This document shows positions 56,201 to 64,000 of a DNA stretch of 64,000 bases, one piece after another (within the stretch, counting starts at the first letter, position 1; the number at the start of each line of letters is the position of its first letter). The notes under the pieces were generated by a model. It saw nothing but the letters and a program-made list of their open reading frames with translations. It made no database searches and was not told the DNA's origin. The translations under genes were made by a program, and so were the position numbers. Origin of the DNA: Choanephora cucurbitarum. Its lineage: Eukaryota; Mucoromycota; Mucoromycetes; Mucorales; Choanephoraceae. The stretch lies in NCBI GenBank assembly GCA_025331435.1, contig JAIWNI010000042.1, positions 1-64,000 on the forward strand. Direction: 5' to 3'.

Positions 56201-56451
56201 TGACTTACTCAGTTTTTATTTATTTATATAACCTCTCTTTTTTTAAATAATGTTGTCAATTAACTTTAAATAAAGAGGGCACGTAGACAATCATCAAATA
56301 ACTCATAAAGCACAGAGAATATATAACAATGTAGTAGATGTATTCAGGTCTTTTATTTTTATTATATGTGGGATAGTATATTAAGCAATAAAGTAGTAGT
56401 ATATTTTTAGAGAACAATAAAGGTATAAATATATGAGGACTTGTAGATTGT

Positions 56452-57935
56452 TCACGACCTTGTAGCATGTCGAGGTAGTACAGAATCATAAGCAGGTGCC
56501 AATGAATTTGAAATAATAGTTGAGTCGATGCTAGATATGGTGCGATAAGATGGCACTTTTGCAAGATCCACGCCGTCCCACCATGGTTGTGAGTCACTCA
56601 AGGTTTGCTGTCTTTCAATATCCTCGTCTTGTATTGAGTTGGCGCTTGAATTAACAGCCGTAGATGCATTAGAAGAGGATGCTTCTTGATTAGATGTTCT
56701 ATCACTAAGCGAGTCTGATAGAGGAACAGTTTTTGAAGATAAAGATAGCAATCGAGACCAACCAGAGACTGTCAAGGGTTGTCTTGAGGCAGTCAAGTCG
56801 GATAAGGTAGGTTCAGCTTCAGCCTGAGAGGGTTGCGTTCTCAATTGCTCAAGCACATCATGACTATAAGGAATAGATCGCCACATCTCATCATAAGCAG
56901 GCAAACAAGTCAACTCCTCAGTAACAGCAAAAGATTCAAGCATAGTAACTTGAACAGCTGATCGAAGTTCGGAGACCTGACCTGCTGCGTTAACTAATGA
57001 GATGATAAATTTTAATCGATGGCGAATTCGAATAAGATCACTTTCTGTATCAGCGAATACCATAGGCGATTGAGGTGGTACAGGTAACTCAATGACACGT
57101 TTCCATGTGTGCCCTGCCTTTTCGACAACTGCGGACGATGATGGTGCAAAAGGATTATCTAGACTGACTCGGCATATGGTACGTGTATCTGTTTTCGAAC
57201 GGTCGTTGGCTCTATAGGAGCAATACTCCTTTAGAGATGCTCGAATAGCATGTACTTTCAAGGTAGAAGCAAGTGGCTCGATCTTGAAAGTGACAGGTAT
57301 TTTGTCACCAAAGGCATATATCTTGGAGGGTGCTGAGATATCATACACAATCTTATCTGCCAAAGTACTACGAATCTCAAGAGACTGTACCAGTTCAAAT
57401 TGAGATGGAATAACACATCGCTGGATGCGAATGACTTTCTTCTTGATGATGTTCTGAATAAATGCTGGTCTTTCGATAGTGGCCTTTAGGCGGTAACTGA
57501 CACTGCCTGCATCTGATTCGAGCGATTGAGGAAGATTGCCAGGTAAAGGAAGTTCGAAACTCCATTTGTGCTGACCTGCTTCCAAGACAACCAAACTTTT
57601 CTTTTTGTTCTTGACAAAATCCCAAAAATGCGTGATGATATTGCGCTCTTGTTTGTGAATTTGTTGATGATGACCGACACCTAGAGCTAGTGAACCGTCT
57701 ATTAGGAAACAATGTTTTCTCGTTTGTTTATAGCATTACCTTCAGACCATGCTACTGTCATTTTACCAATGAAGGAAAGAACGACTGACTTCACTTTGAT
57801 AGGCTCACTTAAGGTAACAACTAATGAACCTCGTAATACTTTGGCGGGTGCATTCTCTGCTAAACCATACAACACAATTTCATCTGTCACTACATTGATT
57901 TTTAGATCAATGCTTTTGCCAAATGCTTGAATCAT
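56452..57935 (-). CDS. Arrestin-related trafficking adaptor (alpha-arrestin)
   Basis: Adaptors of this family recruit the Rsp5/Nedd4 ubiquitin ligase to plasma membrane transporters, driving endocytosis. Two exons: 57935-57740 and 57698-56452, giving 480 residues. The arrestin N-domain begins MIQAFGKSIDLKINVVTDEIVLYG with LRGSLVVTLSEPIKVKSVVLSFIGKMTVAW. HKWSFELPLPGNLPQSLES and SYRLKATIER are typical of the second sheet. The arrestin C-domain includes DISAPSKIYAFGDKIPVTF and RIRHRLKFIISL. The disordered tail has LPAYDE and APAYDS, the former a candidate PY-like (LPxY) Rsp5-binding motif. No canonical PPxY was seen. Ubiquitination sites cannot be called from sequence. Confidence 0.88.
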
Positions 57936-58957
57936 ATAGGTGATAAAAGAATGAACAAACGAAAGAAAAGTAGAGAAAAAAATTTCGAACCTTGAATTTT
58001 TAAAGCGGATCTGATGTGTTACATGATAAGAATAAGCCTAATTGGGTGAATTTTGCTTTATTCGAATTTAGAGCCAATCTCTGGTTTTAATTTTTTTTAG
58101 TAAGCTTTTGCAGATGTGTTGATTTTGAATTATACAATCCAGAAGCGAATTATCAGAACCGATTAGAGAATTAGAGACAAGTAGAATTGCTTGAAAAGAA
58201 CTGAAAGGAATGTAGTGATTTAGTTGTTCTAAAAAAATCAAAAAAGACTTTTGAGTCACTAGAGGCTTAGTATTGATCAGTATGGCCTTATGGGGTGAGG
58301 ATGTGTTTGAAACTAGCCCAATTAGTATTTAAAGATTTACATTAACTGTTATCAATTTGACAGGTTTATAATACATTTTGAAATCCAATGTTTGAAAGAG
58401 ATTAAATGGACTTTTGTTAATATGTCAAAATAGACTTTTGACAACAAGACGAATCAGGCTTTTTTCTTTAGTGAGCCGTCTCAAAAGAAGCACGACAGGG
58501 CAATTGTAATACTCGTGTCGGTTTGGCTAATGTGCTTGTTGTTCTCTATCTGCACACGCACAAAAAAGAAAAGTCTCTTGTTATTAAACTAAACAGGGCA
58601 GAAGGGGAAGACTAAAAGATGGTATCATCCAGTTCAAACGTGAAATGATTGTGCTTATAGATGTATTGACTGGTATATAACATATAAAGTAGAACCAATG
58701 GCTCAGCGCATTAGATGTAGGGCACATTTACTTTTCTTTTCCGGCTTCACGCTTGGCTCAGAGTTCTCCAAAAGCATGAAAAAAAGCCTTCCCAAGAAAA
58801 GAAAAGAAGCTCTTTAATCGTATGTATCTCTGAGAAACCACATTCAGTCATTTAACTTCAACTTCCGCTCAAATTTTTTTCTTTATAGCTTCCTCGTTCT
58901 TTATTTTTCGAGATCATCTAGATTTTGCTTATAAGCTATCCTTAGACGCGTACCATC
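57936..58957. other. Divergent intergenic region, no gene recognised
   Basis: About 1 kb between the arrestin-type and prefoldin genes. A/T-rich, with no convincing ORF, tRNA or repeat. Presumably the two promoters. Confidence 0.5.
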
Positions 58958-59515
58958 ATGACTTCTAAAAGACCTTCTGATGCTGAACTAACTCAAAAGG
59001 TACATAGAACACACTAGAACGAAGAAAGCTTAGTAAGCCACTTAGCAAGAAAACTCACTTCTTTAAACAATTTCATCTAGTACAACCAATACAAAAATGA
59101 ACTTCAACAATTAGCTCAAAAAGTGGGCGAATTGGAATCAGAAGTGGAGGAACACAAGTAAATAGAGAGTTCAGATACAGTTGCGAAAGAGAGGGAAAAG
59201 GGAGAAGAAAACAAAACTGATGACTGTTATAGACTTGTTATTGACAGCATTTCACCACTCGAACCCGAAAGAAAGTGTTTCCGTATGGTTGGTGGCGTAT
59301 TGGTTGAGAGAACCATTAAAGAAGTCTTACCTGCCTTAGAAACAAACTACAGTGGTGTAAGTTGTAGTGTGCTACACAAAGATATGTGCGTGTTCTAAAA
59401 CTCTTGATAGATCAAGCAAGTAATTGAGTCATTATTACAATCTTACAAGCGCAAAGAAGAAGAATTTGTTGAATTCCAAAAGAAGTACAACATTCAAGTT
59501 GTTTCCAAGCAGTAA
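58958..59515 (+). CDS. GIM4: Prefoldin subunit 2 (Gim4)
   Basis: Beta-type subunit of the prefoldin hexamer that delivers unfolded actin and tubulin to the CCT chaperonin. Four exons: 58958-58999, 59081-59157, 59233-59356 and 59411-59515, giving 115 residues (yeast Gim4 has 111). Visible family features are the N-terminal coiled coil (YNQYKNELQQLAQKVGELES), the beta hairpin region RKCFRMVGGVLVERTIKEVLP and the C-terminal coiled coil (VIESLLQSYKRKEEEFVEFQKKYNI). Frame is exact across all introns. Identification is confident. Confidence 0.96.
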
Positions 59516-61366
59516 ATAAACAACTTTTTTCTGTAAAAAGTAAATATCGAGATGGAAAAGATCAGTTTTTTACATGTTGATAATGACAGTCAATATCATC
59601 CAAAACTTTCTAATCAGCTGAAAGAAAGAAAATAGACCATAATTTGTAGTTATTGATGAGATCTCTAGGGCAATCTCATTGTATCGCTTACATCCTTTGA
59701 GTCTGTCAAAACTCACTATCTGTGTTTTTCTCATACGAAATTACTCTCTTTTTGCATAATAGCTGGCCCTCATTTGAAAAAAATGTCAATTTTATGAAGT
59801 TAGCAAACTCAAGACAAAAGGACTATTAGTTTGTCATACTCTCACTATGACTATGACATCTAAAAAGAAGTACCAAGAAAAAGAGTTTATTTTCCTCTCA
59901 AAGCAGTCTCAAGGCCAATGCTTAAACTGAGTGCCAGAATCAATTTAGTTAACATGTTTTGGTGCCTGAATGCAACCCCCTTTCTCTTTTTTAGGAAGTC
60001 AATAACCAATCAAATCAACTTAGAAAATCAACTTAGAAAATCAACTTAGAAAATCAACTTAGAAAATCAACTCTTTATATTGTTATGATAATTCCAGACA
60101 AACTATTCTTGAACGAGTATATCCTCTTCTCTTAACTATTAACCTGATGGATTGGCATGATGGCGAAAATAAGCCCTGGCACTACATCCAAATCCACTTG
60201 ATCTATGTAGCAAATGTGACATTTATTACATCAAAAAAACTGCCTGTGTGATTTTCATCTCTTTTTATACTTGAACCGTAAGGGTAGCTTTCGGAAACAT
60301 TTCTAGCTGAAGCAGCTGAAATTTGATGAATAGAAAACGTTACAATTGTCTGTAATGCTCGAAGATTTGCATCACGCTAATAGCATTGGCACATACCTAT
60401 CGGATCTAGTTCTGCAAATTCGCAATAAACCCAAGTATTTTTGGTATTTGATGTACGATTTAATGTTTATCAAATGAGGTTTTGGCTATAGTACGATCAG
60501 ATTAAAAGGAAAAGGTTATATTGTGTTAAATATTATACCTTGATTGGTTACACAATCTTATGCGGTGATAGCAAAGCCTTTACTCGAAGTGGAAGATATT
60601 TGGCATTTAGTTCAACTAAAAATAAGCTACAAAGCAAGAGAGATTTCATCGAGTGCAGTCAATATGGGTCTCAGAAGAGTCTTTTGTATGTATACATATT
60701 CACATACTGCTCCTTCAAAATCAACTAAGGCCAATGGAAACTACATGCTCCGGATTACAGCAGCAACAACTACATCAAAGCCAAAGCAAATTGTATGAGC
60801 CAAGCTATTATTAAGATTTGTCCTTTCAGGCTATAAGCGCTAATCGGTACTTAGTTGATCTGCCTTTAGTCACCTTACTACTAATGAGAATACTTGACAG
60901 ATAGCATCACAGTTAGGCATAACAAGAGTGTATCACTAATCAATTGTCCGTGTAATATCTTTACTCTTAATGCATTGGTCAGATTTCACGGATAAAATAT
61001 TTACGGATTTGACAATCCTTAATCTGGGATTATGACCAGCAAAGAAAGTCATCAGTACACGATTAGCTCTCAGAATCATGGTACCGGAAAAAGAGAGGGA
61101 AGAAAGAGGAATTGAACTCAATGATGATGTACTTAAATATATGAATTTTACTGTTTCACCTCTTACTCTCAAACAACCCTCCAAGCTTTGAATTGACAGA
61201 ATCTCATTCTCGAAAATTTGTGTGTAACACTATCCCAAAAAGAGTTAATGCTTTATACGGATCTAGATTACAAATCGTCTTACAATAAATGTCATTTTCT
61301 TTCTCTTTTTTTTTTATTTCTTCTTTTCAACCTAAATCGAACATTTTAAAGAAAGCAGCATTTACA
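59516..61366. other. Intergenic region with a 13-bp minisatellite
   Basis: About 1.85 kb between two plus-strand genes. It contains the short tandem array at 60012-60072 listed separately. Frames at 60540-60798 (plus) and 60936-61184 (minus) have no recognisable domain. The start of the OYE gene could extend upstream to an in-frame ATG at 61289. Confidence 0.5.
60012..60072. repeat. 13-bp tandem repeat, about 4.7 copies
   Basis: Units of AAAATCAACTTAG at 60024-60036, 60037-60049 and 60050-60062, with partial copies on both sides. Copies are identical, so expansion is recent. Head-to-tail without spacers, hence not a CRISPR-like array. Confidence 0.9.
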
Positions 61367-62455
61367 ATGAACCAAGAAGCAAAGGCTATTTTATCCCCAA
61401 TCAAGATTGGAAACCTCATGTTACAACACAGAGTAGTTATGGCTCCCCTTACAAGACTAAGAGCTTCAGAGACTGGTGTACCTACAGACTTGCAAGTTGA
61501 ATATTATTCACAAAGAAGTTCTCCAGGTGGATTGATTTTGACTGAATGTACTGCTGTAAGTCCTATTGCTATGGGCTATCCCTATGGTCCTGGCGTGTTC
61601 AGTAAAGAGCAGATTGAGGGTTGGAAAAAGGTGACAGATGCAGTCCACAGGAAAGGCGGCTTTATCTTTTTGCAACTTTGGCATAGTGGTCGTACAGGTA
61701 AAAAGGATCTTCATCCCAACAAGGAGCAAGTAGTCTCTGCTTCTTCTATCGCAGCTACTGGCAAAGGTATCTTGGGTGACGGCTTCGAACTCCCTCGAGC
61801 TTTAGAAACCGATGAAATTCCAGGCATCGTCAATGACTTTGCACAGGCTGCTATCAATGCTGTTCAAAAAGCTGGATTTGATGGTGTTGAGATTCACTCA
61901 GCTTTTGGATATCTTTTAGATCAATTCATTAACACTTCCAGTAACCATCGAACTGATCAATATGGTGGCTCAGTAGAGAACAGATGTCGCTTTACTCTTG
62001 AAGTAGTAAAAGCTGTGACAGATGCAGTTGGAGCTGAACGAACTGGTATTCGAGTATCTCCTGGTGGTGGTGATTTCCATGATGCAACAGAAGAGTTTCC
62101 TGTAAAAACATGCAGTTATTTGTTGTCTCAATTGCAGCAAAATCACCCTGACATGGCTTACGTTCATTTTATGGAAAGAAGGCAAGAAGAGGCATTAGAA
62201 CAAGACTTGGCAAGTCCTTATAGACATATTTGGAAAGGACACATTATCTCCAGTGGTTTTTCATCGTTTGTGGAGCATGCTGTGGACTATGCAGATAAGA
62301 CAGGCGACCTGATTGCATTTGGACGAGCTTTTATTGCAAATCCTGATCTTCCAAGCCGTATTAGACACAACCAACCTCTCAATTCCTTTGATTATTCTAC
62401 CTTCTATACTCATGAAGCAAAGGGATATACTGATTATCCCGAATTTAGAGAATAG
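61367..62455 (+). CDS. Old yellow enzyme family flavin oxidoreductase
   Basis: FMN-dependent NADPH dehydrogenase reducing activated C=C bonds. Start chosen at MNQEAKAILSPIKIGN (61367), giving 362 residues. An upstream in-frame ATG at 61289 would add 26 hydrophobic residues of unlikely function. Family motifs are MAPLTRLRA, LILTECTAVSP, FLQLWHSGRTG, a SNHRTDQYGGSVENRCRF block, RVSPGGGDFHDATEE, and AFGRAFIANPDLPSRI. The active site normally reads HGANGYLL, with His and Asn (or His) binding the substrate and Tyr donating a proton. Here it is HSAFGYLL (His177, Phe180, Tyr182), so the Asn/His partner is replaced by Phe. The substrate is unknown. Confidence 0.93.
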   Translation: MNQEAKAILSPIKIGNLMLQHRVVMAPLTRLRASETGVPTDLQVEYYSQRSSPGGLILTECTAVSPIAMGYPYGPGVFSKEQIEGWKKVTDAVHRKGGFIFLQLWHSGRTGKKDLHPNKEQVVSASSIAATGKGILGDGFELPRALETDEIPGIVNDFAQAAINAVQKAGFDGVEIHSAFGYLLDQFINTSSNHRTDQYGGSVENRCRFTLEVVKAVTDAVGAERTGIRVSPGGGDFHDATEEFPVKTCSYLLSQLQQNHPDMAYVHFMERRQEEALEQDLASPYRHIWKGHIISSGFSSFVEHAVDYADKTGDLIAFGRAFIANPDLPSRIRHNQPLNSFDYSTFYTHEAKGYTDYPEFRE

Positions 62456-62547
62456 TTTATTTTGTACAGGCTTTATATCGATCTATCTATACATATTTAC
62501 CATAGAATTGTTTATACATTATTATGTACATGATTAACTAATAAAAA

Positions 62548-64000
62548 CTACATATCTTCATCTGATTCACCTCTATCTGTGACGTAATGTAGAACAGAGT
62601 ATGACGTTTTACTCTGTCTACTTAATGCCCAATAATCAGGCACCATAAGGAAATAGCGTTCCATGGCTTCTCTGAATCTGATTCGGTATTGTCGAGGAGA
62701 TACAATAGTTGGTTCTTTTCCTCCTCCTCCTAATATACCTGATTCCTTCACCCAACTCTCAAGTTTTTTGTCCCATGTGAAAGTTCGAATAAAATCTAAA
62801 AAGAAGAGGGTCAATGCTCAAAGTAAGAAAAGCAACAACTGTATCTTTTTTTTCCTTACCAACGATGCCAACAACTAATTCTTGCTTTTCTTCGTCAATG
62901 CCGACAAGGAGAGAGTAATCCATGACATTTCGATTGGATAGGAATAAGGTATCATTATGAAGAGAGCTTCGGAGGATTTCTTTAGAATGAGCTCGAATGA
63001 ACAATGGTGATTGATAGATAACTATACATGACAAGTTAGTTTATCTCATTTTCTTCTCATCTTTATCAATGAATCTTACGTTCAACTAGATTCTCATCCA
63101 AAAGCACTTCGTCTTGCTTCCCTGTTGATTGAACATGTCTGTTTCTCATAGATCCTTTGAGATCAAATATCTATCAATTGCTTAACAAGACTGTTGTTTT
63201 TTCTCTTGCTCAAAGCTCCTTACCTTCTTTATATTTCTTTGATAAAACAAATTCTCCATGATTAATACATCCATTCTCATTGACTTTCCTGTACTAGAAT
63301 TCTTATAGCCAATACTGTAAAACCCAAATATTTTGGCCAAAACGGTAGGCAATTCACTGAAAAAGGCCTCTGACATATACTGAAAGTAAGCAGGAGCAAA
63401 ACGAAGAAATGCATCCAACTCGTATTTTGATAACTGTTTCATCAATAAACGATCATCTACCATTTATGAAGTTGTATCAGTATAGCTCCCTCTTACTATT
63501 CATAATGAAGAACTTGCCTTTTGTCTTCAAAAAAGCAGATCCTGATTTACCACCAGAAGAATCCCATTTAATACAGCTTGCCAAAGACATGATGTAGCTT
63601 TCATCGCAACCACAGTTGCGTCTAAGTGCATCAAACTGCTCAGAAAAGAAAATCTTACAAAAGAATTTTGTGGATCCGGTCGAGAAGTCTAAAACAGATT
63701 AAGCAGTCAGTCAATCGTCTTTGACTAAAGTCTCTGGATTCTTACTATAGCGCATATGGGACCCAGATTCTCGCCGCAAAGTTTCTTGGATATCGTCATT
63801 CATATGTGTATGATGAAGACTTCCACCATAATCTAAAGTGGTCACTTCAGAAGGTGCCTTGGCATCTAGCAAGGACGCATTTTCAGGCTTCATGATACCA
63901 TCATGTGATCCAGTTTCGGTATCTGCATCTTGGATATCGTGCATTTTATCCAAGTAATCCTCAGAGCTCAAAGTATAGGCAATGATTGTGCTAGGTTCGT
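62548..64000 (-). CDS. FAB1: Phosphatidylinositol-3-phosphate 5-kinase FAB1/PIKfyve, 3' part
   Basis: Makes PI(3,5)P2 at the vacuole and endosome. The gene runs off the right edge, so only the C-terminal part is seen, in exons 64000-63746, 63688-63518, 63456-63224, 63170-63080, 63021-62860 and 62795-62548. At the edge [12 protein letters not shown] matches the start of the lipid kinase domain. Then come [69 protein letters not shown] and [18 protein letters not shown]. The final [16 protein letters not shown] is diagnostic of FAB1. The intron at 63517-63457 begins with GC, since only a GC..AG intron gives KTKDDR. FYVE and CCT-like domains would lie outside the window. Confidence 0.95.

Noticed and set aside
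60012..60072. Possible CRISPR-like array
   Set aside because: Units are 13 bp head to tail with no spacers, and the DNA is eukaryotic.
60544..60798. 84-codon plus-strand ORF
   Set aside because: No domain, no splice continuation, overlaps another equally long frame. Probably chance.

Overview
The window is eukaryotic nuclear DNA, very probably from a Mucoromycota (Mucorales-type) fungus. Genes are close together and AT-rich. They are split by many short introns (about 45-70 nt, GT..AG, once GC..AG). The gene set is fungal: a type I metacaspase, DLT1, an arrestin-type adaptor, Erv14/cornichon, and a secreted pectin methylesterase. It also includes an animal-like Twinkle and FIST-domain and LEA2-like proteins, which suggest an early-diverging fungus rather than Ascomycota. 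The genus cannot be fixed from the sequence.

Layout. 0-10.4 kb: end of an acidic protein gene, then minus-strand DnaJ (Ydj1 type), CHMP7, metacaspase, an uncertain PB1-like gene and a Ser/Thr kinase. 10.4-24 kb: looser region with a small possible PP1-binding protein, TatD nuclease, proteasome ATPase Rpt2, an Ies6/INO80C-like protein, an ankyrin protein, a LEA2-like membrane protein, a pectin methylesterase, and a degenerate U6 snRNA copy flanked by 15-nt direct repeats. 24-32 kb: two DEAD-box helicases (Dbp7 and DDX42 types) around a FIST-domain protein and a 70-codon gene with a classical promoter. 32-45 kb: CNH protein, LACTB2-like nuclease, C2H2 zinc-finger protein, cornichon, PPR protein, Twinkle, and RNA polymerase III subunit RPC82. 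45-48.8 kb: transposon island, with a frameshifted hAT relic beside an uninterrupted 676-codon transposase-like ORF. 49.4-64 kb: CENP-W-like histone fold, lysine-rich unknown, DLT1, UNC93-like transporter, Sel1-repeat protein, arrestin-type adaptor, prefoldin 2, old yellow enzyme, and the 3' part of FAB1/PIKfyve.

Most genes are ordinary housekeeping genes with no operon-like logic. Loose themes are mitochondrial nucleic-acid proteins between 34 and 42.6 kb (LACTB2, PPR, Twinkle), proteostasis (DnaJ, Rpt2, prefoldin) and membrane traffic (CHMP7, Erv14, arrestin, FAB1). Gene models were built by hand from splice signals and reading-frame continuity. Exon lengths sum to whole codons for every multi-exon model I call complete. 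The observations most worth checking are: a Twinkle that keeps a four-cysteine zinc ribbon but has the animal-like altered TOPRIM motif; two genes whose first coding exon is only the ATG; the U6-derived insertion; a CENP-W-like gene in a lineage reported to lack CENP-A; four tail-to-tail gene pairs with stops less than 20 bp apart; and an old yellow enzyme lacking the usual active-site Asn/His partner. I found no clearly new multi-gene system.
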